The notes beneath the pieces are model-generated. The model had not been told where the DNA came from, ran no database searches, and saw only the letters and a list, made by a program, of their open reading frames with translations. From the NCBI RefSeq assembly GCF_022201045.2, contig NC_068559.1:25737501-25801500 (forward strand): a stretch of DNA of 64,000 nucleotides, read 5' to 3'. A program made the translations under genes and the position numbers. Position 1 is the stretch's first letter, and every line of letters starts with the position of its first letter. This document shows positions 22,001-33,584 of this stretch, piece by piece. Origin of the DNA: Citrus sinensis. Lineage: Eukaryota > Streptophyta > Magnoliopsida > Sapindales > Rutaceae.

Positions 22001-22800
22001 CTCATATGAAGAAGGTTCGAAGGTTCTTTTTTCTGTTTTCTTAATTCAGTGCATTAAAATATCTAATAACATGCATTACTACGCTTTCATTTCTCTTATG
22101 ACCTTTGCCACTCTGTAAAGTTACCCTTCCCTTCTATGTTAAGAAATTGCAGGAGAAAGCAGAGCATGACATTAAAAAACTTCGGCAGAGTACTGGCTTC
22201 AAATCTATATCATCTGCAAATTGTCCACTTACAACTAAGCAGATAAAGAAGGTTCAGACATTCAACAATTTTTTTTTTATTTTTTTACCTTTTACGGTGA
22301 TGCCAATAAATCATAATTGATTAAAAGATGAATTAAACTTCAGAACCACTGAACGAGATATAGTTTGGAATGGTTTAGCCATGCAATCAAATTTATAAAT
22401 AACCAGTACTAATACCATAATTCATTTTACTGGATGTTATAATGTGAAAACTCATGCCTTGCAGAAGCCACTTTGTCAGCCTTGTTCACCAAAGCTCAGA
22501 GGGAAGCCAAGGCCAACTCCAACTGTTGTCTTGGATTCAAGCTCTCGGCCTCCCAGGAAGCCTTCGGTTAATACTGAGAGCTCCAAGACTTGCTCAGTCA
22601 CTTCCCTGCCAAAACTTGGAAGGAGGCCAACTTCAAACACAGTCCAGGATGCACATGCACGACCACTGTGGAGGTCTTCAATGAATACTGGAACCTTTAA
22701 GCGCACTATAGATAAAAATAATGAAAGCACAAATCGATCAGTCACTTCACTACCAAAGAAGAATGCACGTGAGAATGCTTCTCCCAATATCCAGGTTTGA
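19060..22800 (+). CDS. WVD2-like/TPX2-domain microtubule-associated protein
   Basis: Ten exons encode about 631 residues: 19060-19128, 19770-20423, 20508-20828, 20954-21012, 21097-21171, 21497-21596, 21688-21759, 21904-22014, 22153-22251, 22465-22800. All junctions keep frame. The N-terminus (ALTESISFGRFMPESLAWEKWSTF...NRYLEEVE) is the conserved block of the WAVE-DAMPENED2-like family. The TPX2-type basic segment spans exons 6-7: FSFRSEERVAKQKE then FFQKLEEKNKAKEAEK, with the KLEEK signature. Proteins of this family bind and bundle cortical microtubules and affect cell elongation. The middle (exons 2-5) is Ser-rich and probably disordered. Oddities: exon 6 ends at a GC donor, exons 8 and 9 are duplicates, and the last exon contains two copies of a SVTSLPK module. 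It is closest, by memory, to WDL7-type members. The C-terminus could extend if the CAG-GTTTGA at the end is a splice donor. Confidence 0.87.
19129..19769 (+). other. First intron of the WVD2-like gene
   Basis: This is a 641-base GT-AG intron, T-rich, after a 23-codon first exon. Nothing else is recognisable inside. Confidence 0.75.
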
Positions 22801-23728
22801 GTTTCCTAGGCCACCTGATTGATCCAGTTGCTGGCCACCACTGAGGCATATATGTAAATTAGGAAAAATTATTTTTCTGCAATGGCAACATATGTATGAG
22901 GCGTGGAGATAGTCAATTTTACAATAAAGCATTTTATAAAATGGTCATTTTATAAAATATTTTAATTGGTCATTTTCATAATGCTTCTTTCGGTTGGCCT
23001 TAAATGCAATCCTTCTTTGAAAGACATAACGCGTGCTTTGAAGGCTATCAATGTGCATGCCTTCCGCTGATGATTGCTATGGATGACGTTGATGAGGTTT
23101 ACCGATTTATATTTGTCTTTTGTTTTAGTAATTACCTTTAATTGTCCTGTAAGTCTGATGATGGGCTTTTGTGAGAGTATTAGAGGGTTATTAGGAGTTC
23201 AACTCATTATTATAATTACCATTTAACAAAAATGGCTATGACCAGCTTATCAAACGCCTACAAGTTTTTATTTTAAAGCTACGAATTTTAGTCCACGAAC
23301 AATTGTCGCTCAAAAGTCACACCCCATCTCAATACTAAACAGCCCTAAGTGTTAGAATCAGCTTTCTGAAAGGATGCTTGGATCTTTCCAGCAAAGTGCC
23401 CATCCTTGTACGTCAAATATAACAGGTTTTAGTGATAGTTTTTGCATGGTCACCGACAACTGCAACCATCTAAACGGCTTCGTTTTCAGGCATATATACA
23501 AAACCAATCAAAGCAAGTTTTATGTCAAGAACTTAAAGCAAGAGAATTATGACGCTTAATGTTTTCATCACTCATATTATACATGCTTCAAAAAGTCTAA
23601 TCTGATGAGTAAAATAATATCCCAATTCATAGAATCGTTATAATACTCTCCATCTATAGACCAATCAGCTAATATGAAATAGAATGGCATCCATACAACA
23701 TCACAGATATGTGAAGTGGAGAACAAGG
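22801..23728. other. Convergent 3' flank between WVD2-like gene and ARR11-like gene
   Basis: The stretch holds both 3' UTRs. A possible small Tourist-like MITE lies at 23183-23346. No gene can be supported. Confidence 0.5.
23183..23346. repeat. Possible small Tourist-like MITE
   Basis: The left end AGGGTTATTAGGAGTT and right end CAATACTAAACAGCCCT are imperfect inverted repeats resembling the GGGCTGTTTGGTATTG ends of plant Tourist elements. The 164-base size fits. Target duplication is unclear, so confidence is low. Confidence 0.35.
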
Positions 23729-26700
23729 TCATGCTATGAACAAACCTTGATCGATTATAGGACACTCTGTTGGGTCATAGTAGTGCTCGTAGTCAAACCT
23801 CATAGTATCATACAAGTGGAATGGAACTTCAGAGTTAAGTGCTGGATCATTGTACTCTGAAAAATTTATATCCTGGAGTCCAAGATTCATAGCAAAACAG
23901 TCACCTTGAAGCCAACAAAGTTGGAGGTCCTCATCCAGTGATGTCAAAGACGACCCAACTCCCCAGTTTATGTTCCGTTGGGCAGCTTCCAAATCAGGAA
24001 TGCAACTCAGATTGAGGCCCTGACTTTTCATGCTTGATGTGGTCCTGGCAATGGGCTCAAAAGGTTGGTGATTTACTATAGGACTTGTGGTCTGGACAGG
24101 AAAAGTGTCAACAGCGCTTCCAATTGGAATCGCATTGGGATAATTGCTTTTGTACGTACAATCAAAAGGCTTAAGGTTGTCTTTGTCCACCACAGAAGGT
24201 TTGGAACTAGCAGATGGACCTGACTGTATACAGTCAACTTGAATGTGATGCCGTGGACCTGGTAGTGGCAGTTGGGTGAAGTCATTCTCTAACCGAAGTG
24301 GCTTATGTTCATGTTGGAATTGAGTCTCTGAAACTTCAGACCAAGGCTGTGTTGGAATAGCAGAATCAAATGAAGTGAAGTTTACATCCGAATGCCCTGG
24401 CACAAAAGAACCACTGAACCCTATCTGTGAACACCTGGCTTTATGTGAATTAGGAATATCAACAGTCAAAACTCTTTTGTGTCCTGTCACAGGAATTGTA
24501 TCAATCCCCTTCACGTCACCTTCAAGGCTTTTGGCATCAACATTCTGGACAACTGAGTTACTGCCAGAAAATCTGTAACCACCATTGGAAACATCATTGT
24601 GGTGGTGCACAGTGATTGAGTTTTGGATGCCAAAACTTGCAGCAGAATCTTTTGAAGGTGAATCTTTCTGCTTTATCCCACCAACAGAAGTTTTCAATTC
24701 ATCCTTCTGCAGCCTAGTCAAATAGAGGCGGTATTTCTGCATAAAGGAAACATTCTGTTAAATAGATCTTTCATCATGTCAACAAATTAGTTATCACATC
24801 GCAACACTTCTTTTCTCCCCTTTCTAGTCATGTGTTGATAAGCATAGTTTGTGCACCTCTGTATAAATCTCAATATTTCTTGAGAAATATCATGTGCTGT
24901 GATAGTGATTTAACCAACATTATTTACAGAATCAACATGAAGAAGCATGATCATTTAAATGCTATGAAAGTCGTACAAGATCCAGTAAAATCAAGTGAAA
25001 CAAGAAAATTACGCTTTCATGCTAGATGCACTATGGATTGAACTAGAAAATCATGAAAAATGGAAGTTAACAAAAGTGAGATATTTCATCAAGCAATTAG
25101 AATAACAAGATGTACACCAGATAAATCGAGGAGTGCCATATCTACCTGTAAGTGACTAGCAACATTTTCTCTGGTTAACCAAGGGACGTTCATCAAGTCA
25201 AGAATTTTCTTTGGACCAACCTCTGCCAAACAGACACTACATGTCATGGCTCTGGGGAAGCATGATAAAGATGACAGCTATATCATTGAAAAATAAAGAC
25301 AATATTACTAACTTCCATGAAGTAATTAAAATTTTTCTAATTAATGATGATGCAGAGACCAGACCATGAAAGTGGAAGTTACATAGATCACTTACTATCA
25401 AATCCAATCTGATTTACAGCTTTCACAAACTTTTGATGAAGATCAATAGACCAAACCACTCTAGCCTTTTTTGTTGAAGAAGCATCCCCACAGTCTCTGT
25501 CATCATGCCTGTTTTCAGCATCTTTTCTTTTCCTCACCGAGGTCAAATCTTCTCCAGTAAGCAAGGGTCCATCAACAGACTGATCTGATCCACTTCTTGT
25601 CATGTGAATACTTTCAAACCCCTCAATGTTCTCAATGTCTCTTACCTCATGTATCCTTTTTCTGAAGACATGCTGCCATATATTGCGGAGTTCTTTCATT
25701 CTTATAGGTTTAAGAAGATAATCACAGGCTCCATGTTGAACGCCTTTCATGACCCTGCTTGTTTCTCCATCAACGGACATCACTGTGCAGTTACAAGTAT
25801 ACAAATAGGCAAAAGCAAGGTCAAGTGAAACATGGAAAAACTAAATTTAATCAAGGAAATACAGGCATTCTAGACAGAAATCCATGTGTTGTGGCAAAGA
25901 ACTTACTGATGACTGGAAGATCCATCTCAAGCCCAACATGCTCAAGGAGTTTAAATCCATCCATGTCTGGCATGTTGACATCACTGATTACAATGTCATA
26001 TCCATCTTTCCTCTCGCGAAGCAAGCTCAGTGCATCTCTAGCTAAGCCACATGTGGTGACTGAAACATGCAATAGCAGAAGAAATAGTTGTCAGAATGGT
26101 ATCAGAAACACAAGGACAGTAAGTTGGGAAAACAAAATTTTGCATCAAAAATGAAAAAAAAAAAAAAAAATCCAACAAAATTAATTAGCTGAAAAAATCT
26201 GATGGTATAAAACCATAATCAAGTTTTTAAGTGAACTTCAGTTTTGTCAAATCTAACAGTTTCATGGCCAGAAGAACTATGTGTTATGCCATTGCACAAA
26301 TAGGACACAAGATAAATTTCATTAAAATTATAAGATACTATGAATGTAAAAAAATCCGTTGTCACCGATAACTTTATAAAGGACCATAAGGGTAAAAGGG
26401 ATGCTCAACTGAAGCTCAATAATATAATTTCAAATTCACAAAGTATAAAAATATATTTCAGGTTGTTCATTGAGAATAATACAAACTGGATTAGCAAAAG
26501 ATTCTCGGAATCTGAAATGAAAAATGTTCTGAAATCAAGAAAGTAATCAAGAGAACTCTCCGAAATATGTAGCAGTAATAGGAAATAAATTGAAAGGAAA
26601 AATAAGGTGGTTTGAATATCTGTAATAAAGACCTTTGCTGCACCAGCAGAAAAATAAATGTATAAAATAAGAACACATATTCTAGGAAAATCTCTTAATG

Positions 26701-28646
26701 AATGGTAAAAAGCCAAAAAGCACGCTGACTGAATTAAATGCAAAGAGCCAGACATATTAGCATCAATGGTGCCCTAGAATGAATATTATGAGGAGCATCA
26801 TCCTCATAGACAACCCTAGGACAGAAATGGGATAATCTTAATCGAAGCCAAGGTTTGGTCTGTTCAATTCTCTCTTTGCTGAACTTAGATTGTTCTCAAG
26901 CTAATCTCATGCTTCCATACGATCTCATGTTGAGAATTATTAGCATTCAACCTTCAATATCACTTCCGCCCAAAACCAAGCTTATTCGAGGTGAAATCAA
27001 TATGGTGCTATACCACATTTTACATATATTCATCATTATATAGAGATCCACCAGAACAGGCATGCTATTTTATTTTATCGCAACATATTTGATAAATTCT
27101 TCATAATGTTGTATCTCAAAATCAAAATTATATTACCAGTGGACCATTCATCAGCATGATATCTAACTCAAATATTTCAGAAGCCACCTGATTCTGCTTA
27201 ATTGGATTGCAAGGATTAACACTGACGAAGGCCGTCAATGAAGAAGCAAAGTGCTTGCTAAAGTTCGGAAGCTCAAGACCGCCATTTAAAATTTTCCTAG
27301 TCCTCAAGCCTAAAGAAAGAATTAGTTTGTAGTTCATATTCAATTTTTTTTTTTAATAAAAAAAAGGTACAGAACCTCAAGGTTTAAGCTTAGATTGATT
27401 GATTTGATTGATAAAGGCATCTTACCAAGCCAAGCCCTAAAGATGATTAGATGGCGAACGTGTCTTGCCAATGCAAAGTGTTTAAGCTTAAGAAACAGCA
27501 CAACATCGTACAATAAAAAGACGGATGCGCACGCAATAAAATGCATCCATTTACTGGTTTCTAACAGGCCTTTTGTGTATGAGCTATTTAAGATGAGATC
27601 CAATAAGTCCCCTCAATTTCAGTAGTCATCCACTATAGTGCTTTTGCATTTCTTTTTTCCCTTGCAAAATATTTTAAACAAGTCTCTTTTGAGACGAGCA
27701 CAGGGCTTCTTAACCAGAAGCATACGGGTGATAGTGGTCTATCCATTCAGAAATCAACATATCATACCAAGAACTAGCAAACATGCTTCCATGACTATAA
27801 ACTGCTCAGCACATGGACCAAACCTAGCAATTAATTGAAAAGAAGCTTCAAATAATATGCTTAATTGAACTATATATTCACTTTTTTTTTTTTTCCTTCT
27901 GAATTCATTACATTCTCACTTATATATTTTTACCCAAAACTAGATGAATAAGCTCACAAATTTGAGCCTTGCATCTAGAAAATCCTTGCCTTTTGCAAGA
28001 AACCATCACATAAAATTACCAAAAAAGGCATAAAAACAAAGAAGAACAAGAAGAAATTACAAAACAACAATGGTTATCATAACCTTAACATCAAACCGAA
28101 CTTCATTTCTTCCACTTTTTTTATTGGTAAATCAGAAATACACGCAAAGCTCGATTTTGAGGTCTACATAAACTAATTGCATAATATTGAAGCAAATTTC
28201 AAAAACTCAACCAAAACAAAAACAAGGAAAAAATAAAAAATAAAAAGCAAAGCCTCACAAGCCATTTTTTGAAACTTCACTAATAATCCATGCAGGCGGA
28301 GGAGGGAAAAAAAAAGGTCTCACGGGTCAGCAATTATAACAAAAGAAATTATAAGAACTTGATGTAGCAAATTAGTTCAGTGAGCAGTCGAAGATCATTA
28401 AGAAAAAACAAGAAACGCAGATGAGGAAGTGGATATATCATACAGTTAAAGCAAACCAAGTAATAACAACAGTAACAAAGTAAAGTAAAATCTGAAATTT
28501 AACTGTGACCACGAACCTTCATAGGAACACTTTTTGAGCATCTTTTCAAGAATTTTGAGCCACGCTAGATCATCATCAACAACAAGAACGCGGAGACCGG
28601 CAGGATTAAAGGTGTCGTTTCTTGGAGAGGAGAAACCATTCTCCAT
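23729..28646 (-). CDS. ARR11: Type-B response regulator, ARR11-like (cytokinin signalling)
   Basis: Five exons on the minus strand (28646-28517, 26059-25907, 25782-25396, 25222-25146, 24736-23729) encode 584 residues. The receiver domain covers about residues 17-135: acidic pocket DDD near residues 24-26, phospho-acceptor Asp in [12 protein letters not shown], and the conserved Lys in LLKPIR. A basic linker ([11 protein letters not shown]) leads into the GARP/Myb-like DNA-binding domain, ending [20 protein letters not shown]. The rest is a long acidic and Gln-containing activation region, finishing WLQGD...DQGLFIA, as in ARR11. Type-B regulators are phosphorylated through histidine phosphotransfer proteins after cytokinin perception and activate transcription in the nucleus. 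The match to Arabidopsis ARR11 (At1g67710), including [32 protein letters not shown]-type wording, is from memory. The start Met is the one directly before the conserved ENGFSSP-like leader. Confidence 0.92.
26060..28516 (-). other. 2.46-kb first intron of the ARR11-like gene
   Basis: The intron interrupts the receiver domain between SYE and VTTCGLA and is far longer than the other four (68 to 409 bases). It is AT-rich, with poly-A and poly-T runs. I found no transposon ends or coding relics inside it. Confidence 0.75.
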
Positions 28647-29166
28647 CACGCAAATTGCAAAAGAGCTAGCTAGCTCTAGTTCAACCAAAATACAGAAGAA
28701 AGAAGAGTCAGTTAATTGGTCTGTTAATGAGAATTAATGAGAAGTGAAGTGTTTTTGTTAGCTGCACAGCTGCAGGGTGTTTTTTTTTTTTTTTTTCTTT
28801 TTTAAACAGAACAACAAAAACTGGGCTGCTCTGTGATTTTAAGAGAGGGGGGCAAGGAACAAACAAGGAATATTTGGCGCCGGCTATTAACGGTCCCTCT
28901 GCTACACGTTTGGCTTTTATCCTCTTTCGGCTCGCTGTTTCCTCGTTATTCTAATTTTCAACAAAGGGTAAAATAGTAAACAAGAAAAAAAAGTTTAAGA
29001 ATATTGATATGGAAAGAATATTTCTATTTTCTCCTGGCTGAGAAATTTTGTGTGCATGGAGTTTAATATAAAGATCATTTGTAAATGGAAGCTACAAGGT
29101 TTTATTTATTTGTTAATTTTTTAACTCACATATTAGATAAAAGGGCAAAACTACTTTGCAAGGGGG
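28647..29166. other. ARR11-like promoter and upstream DNA
   Basis: This is the upstream region of the response regulator on the minus strand. It includes a 22-base poly-T run near 28780 and CT-rich tracts. No gene seen. Confidence 0.5.
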
Positions 29167-30070
29167 GGTTTGGTACCCCTTTTTGTCTTTTTCAAGGTCA
29201 ACTACAATGGAGTCCTATAATTTGTTATAAAAATAAAAAAGTTCAAAATTTTTAAATTTTCACATATTAGTCCCACACCTATAAATTTTTAGTTGCATCA
29301 ATGCTTCTGGAAGCCACGATTTTCAGGACAAAAACTCAATTGAATTTATTTAAATGTGTAATTAAATTTACTCCTTTTATTTTAGGACAAAAACTCAATC
29401 AAAAATACAAAACTCATTGCTCAAACAAACAAAAATGATTTTACAAATTCATAAACTAACACTTTATTATTATTAGTAAATTAAAGTATTTTTACTACAT
29501 AATTAAATAATTTCGTATGTTAATTAAAATATTATGTTATAAAAAATAATAAAACATTACCTACATAAAATATCAAATTAAATTTATTTTTGTATTTTGT
29601 GTATTCCATCTACTTGACACATAAAATCTCTTGTTTGAAAATATATATATATACATATGGGGTTTGAACCATGCTCACATGGGTGAAAGGAAATTGGTTA
29701 CCGTGTTAAATTAAAAAAAATTATATTTATATTTATCATTCATTATGGTTAGTAAATAATATACATAGTTTTAACTGTGTAATAAATTAGTTAATTTATT
29801 AAGTAATAAGTAAATTTATTAATTTAAATAGATATTAATAAATTTAAGAATAAGTCATTTAATTGAAAATCTAGTTCAATAGAGTGAAAAAAAATTAAAA
29901 TATTGTGGACTTATATGTCATAATTATAAAACTTTTGATTTTTTTTATTTTGCATGAACAACAAGGGCTTTTAATATTAATGGCTCAATAATCACATCTA
30001 ACCATTATATAACTCTCACCTTAAATCCAACTGTGGATTTGAAAAAGACAAAAGAATGGGGTACCAAACC
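29167..30070. mobile_element. 904-bp terminal-inverted-repeat element, non-coding
   Basis: The left end reads GGTTTGGTACCCCTTTTTGTCTTTTTCAA, and the right end is its imperfect inverted copy (TTTGAAAAAGACAAAAGAATGGGGTACCAAACC), about 30 bases long. The interior is AT-rich with no transposase. I could not find a convincing target duplication, so the superfamily is left open. Confidence 0.65.
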
Positions 30071-30203
30071 TCATGAGTATAGTAGCTGGACTCTGACTTC
30101 ACAATGAAATGTACAAAGTCAATCATAAAATAATTTTTTGTCATTTGTCATATATATAAATTTTATTTTAAAAAAACTATTAGACAAATGGGTTTTAGGT
30201 TAA

Positions 30204-30476
30204 GGGTGAGCTTGAGATTGAAGTGTTGTATCTTTTAAGTTATAACTGTTGTGGATAAAAAGCTGTAATTATGAAATAAAAGTTAGTAATGTATAGTAAA
30301 TGTAAATTTTAAATAATAATTTTGATAAAATTATTAAAGATATGATATATTTTTCATTATACAAATGAAAAATCATATCAACACATTTTTCAAGTTATAG
30401 CAGCTAGTATTTATCAAACACTTTAGTGTTGTATTTTTTAAACTATAAATGCTCAACCTTAATATCAAACGCACCT
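30204..30476 (+). mobile_element. Harbinger/Tourist-like MITE, copy 3
   Basis: It is 273 bases, exactly the length of copy 2, collinear with it and in the same orientation. The ends GGGTGAGCTTGAGATTGA and TTAATATCAAACGCACCT are more diverged. TAA flanks both sides (30201-30203 and 30477-30479). It shares the ATAATTTTGATAAAATTATTAAAGATAT core with copy 2. Non-coding. Confidence 0.83.
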
Positions 30477-30479
30477 TAA

Positions 30480-31538
30480 ATGAAATTTTACTTATCGTAT
30501 GCTTGTTGTACACAATATTTTCTCAATTTTCATGTACAATTTTTTTTTTATAAAGAATTTGGAGTAGAATCTCGCCCAACCCATAAAAGGGGTTAGAAAA
30601 TCAGAACATAATGTAATTGTGAAAAAGAATATTTTGAATGAAAAATATAGCATCTTCTACGTTACTTTTATGCTAAATATTGAAGCAAGCGTCGTTGAAA
30701 ATCAATGCTTGATTTTTTACCATCGTCACCTTCCCGCAGAGATAGAATTAAGTGAATTAAGGGAAACAAAAATATTATTATTACTTTAATAGTACTTGGC
30801 TTTAGAGTGTAACATGTTAATAAATAAAATATGTTTTGGATAATGCTCTCAAGTAATGCTGAGTTAGAGAGAAATAATGAAATATTATTTTATTTTGGAT
30901 TAGGTTGGGTGAGTTCAGTAATAAAATAGCCGCAACAGTTTCCTCAAAATTTGATGTATATTAATTGTACTTTTACTTGTTTTGGGAGGAGACAATGAAG
31001 ATAAAGTGTGGGAGACGTTATGTTTTCTTTGCTTACTTTTGCTTTGGTGGGAGTATGCAATGCATAGGTTAATTTTCGACAAATTAATCCCAAAAGGGAA
31101 AAAGTTTGTGGACTTATATTTACAATCCACAGACAAGAGATAAAAGTCCTTCCTCTTTTGTATTGTTTTGGAGCACTCTATTATTTATTCTTTTTTTTTT
31201 TTAAATTTCACTTGATTTTGTTTAACCTACCCAATGAATATTAATTTTTTTTTTTGGTCATATGTACATTATAGTTAAATAGTTGGTGATATTAACAACA
31301 AAATATTTACTTGGAGTATCCTAGGTTAAGTATCTTATGGTATAGCTTAAAAATACACCATCGTTAATATTAGAAGGAAATGTGTTGTAGTTATATTAGT
31401 GGGGAAAATATCTACCTTCATTTAGTTATATAATTAAGATAGGAATGACTGAAATCTCCATAAAAAAGGGTTGAGTCGTTGCTGTCACATTAATATGAGT
31501 ACAAAGACTTCAAGTAAACAAATATTAATATTATTAGG
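30480..31538. other. AT-rich intergenic DNA
   Basis: I see no gene, RNA or clear mobile element here. Short minus-strand frames are not protein-like. Confidence 0.45.
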
Positions 31539-32449
31539 GTGTGTTCAAAACTTGCATTACACTATGTTACACTGCATTAAAACATTGTTCTTATATTATC
31601 TCATGTTTGGTTGTAATTTCCGGTTATGTTGCACTGCATTAAGAATGTGGCTAATACAATTAAATGTGTATAAAATAAACCCATGGAGTTAGGGTTTAGA
31701 TGGTATTATATTAAAATACTATCATATTTCAAATATAATTATTTAACTTTTATTATTTAATAAATTATAATAAATCCAAATTATTAAATATTAATTTATA
31801 TTATTTTTAAATAAAAACTTAATTTAAGTAATAATATAAGAGAGCAATAAACCTATATATTTAATAATACATTATTTTACTTATATTACACAAAATCATT
31901 TTAATTATTTTACTTTAAATACATTTAAAAGTATTTTAATTTTATTTAATCATTTATTATTTACTGAAATACTAAATTTAAAAATCAATTTTAAATTAAA
32001 TGATTAAATTTAACATTAATAAATAAAAATAAATTTATAATTTAATAATATAAAAATAACTTATGTTATATTAAATAATTATATAGTATCATATTTTTAC
32101 AATATAATATTAAATTATACTATATTATAATAACTAATATCTAGAAATAAATTATATCGTAATATAGTACTATTAATAATACAACATAGTATTGTAATAT
32201 TTTATTATATTAAATCATTTTATAATATAAAAATTAATATATAAAATAACAATTTAATATTTAATTTCAAAAATTAATAAAAAAACCTTACAATAATAAT
32301 AAATTTAAATAGTATTAATTTAATATTAATATTAATGTAAAATAATAGTACATACTGCACCAAACATAACACTACATTATAATTTAATATAGTGCACCCT
32401 AATACTATAGCACGCCATAATGCAATAAAACGCACTAAAGGCACACCAT
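31539..32449. repeat. Very AT-rich probable non-autonomous element
   Basis: The left end GGGTGTGTTCAAAACTTGCATTACACTATGTTACACTGCATTA and the right end (read in reverse: GGTGTGCC...TTGCATTATGGCGTGCTATAG) share GGTGTG and TGCATTA in the same order. The interior is extremely AT-rich, with many AATATTAAT-type blocks. No coding capacity and no clear target duplication. Confidence 0.4.
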
Positions 32450-32942
32450 GTTAAAAAGCAATTATGCTTCTTGACAAAAGGGAAAGGAAGATGAACAAAT
32501 TGAAATTTAAGGGGGAAGAAAAAAGTGTGTTCTGTGCATGAGCATGAGAGAGACACAGCATAATGGAAGACAGCAATAAATGAACAGGTTTCCAACAATT
32601 GGGTCATCCCATTTCAAATTAAATTGGGATTAGTACAAAACCCAAAATTTGTTTCTTTGGGCTTCTATTTGTCTTGAGCCAATACAAGCACAACATCTGC
32701 TCAATCTCTTCCAACCAAAATGCTTCAAGAAAGCATGCAAATGAACTAGTGGAAGCATTGAAAGTTTGTTGAAACCTTCCTTTCTCAATAATTCTCCTAA
32801 AATAAAGCAGCTTTATGTGAAATTGTTTTGTCAATAATATATTATTTTACCGTGAGTGAAAATGAGACATTTGGTGACTCAATATACGCCCGCCCTCAGG
32901 ACATGACAGGACCCTCCCTAGAGTCCACAAAATTATACTTTG

Positions 32943-33168
32943 CCTTTGCCCAATTCAATACAAATTTTAAAAGCATTACATCCATTTGCAGCAGGACAAG
33001 ACATTGTTGTCAAGTGATGTTAGGAAGCAGAAACCTTCCACAAAAAACCACACTGTGCATTGCCCACTTTAATAAAAACTTTCAAGCATTACATCCATTT
33101 GCAACAGGACAGCACATTATCGTCAATTCATGTTGGAAAGTAGAGACCTGACATAAAGTTTTGTATTC
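32943..33168. repeat. Two-copy tandem repeat with a 113-bp period
   Basis: The phrase AAGCATTACATCCATTTGCA at 32971 returns, with slight change, at 33084. Flanking words (TTTGCCCA.TT.AATA.AAA; TGTT.GGAA.G.AGA.ACCT) recur with the same spacing, so the unit is about 113 bases and present twice, moderately diverged. Confidence 0.75.
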
Positions 33169-33559
33169 ATCTGTCTCAAGGTTACTGGAGCATGGTTCCT
33201 ACGCTCTGAAATTATCATTTCTTCTTTGTGAAAGAAAAATCATGTAGTTTAATCATAAATTGCTCGAGCGAATATTAACTTTTAATGAAAGTTGAAAGTG
33301 CTTCCACTAAGTTTAAGCTTAGTTTTTTTTTTTTTTTTCTTAATCACGAGGTATCTTAGGAAGGACTCTAACTGTGAGAGACACTTTTAAACCCGTACTA
33401 CAATTCAGACTAGAAGACGAGTTAGACCCTGTAAACGGCTGACGTGCAATCTCGTGACATAAGGGTTCATACGTGAAAATTCACTTAGTTAACGTATTAG
33501 AAAAAAGATTTATGATTTCCGTTGATGATTTATTGTTAAAGTGGGACTAGAGAAGGTGT

Positions 33560-33584
33560 ATCTCTCTCTCTCTCTCTCTCTCTC
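33560..33584. repeat. (TC)n microsatellite
   Basis: A pure CT dinucleotide run in intergenic DNA. Confidence 0.9.

Noticed and set aside
4868-22800. A biosynthetic gene cluster around the P450
   Set aside because: Neighbours are housekeeping or regulatory genes with no scaffold-forming enzyme (terpene synthase, polyketide synthase, glycosyl- or acyltransferase) in the window.
23729-24742. Treating the 337-residue C-terminal frame as a separate gene
   Set aside because: Its beginning ([11 protein letters not shown]) is the end of a GARP domain whose upstream exons are present with matching phases.
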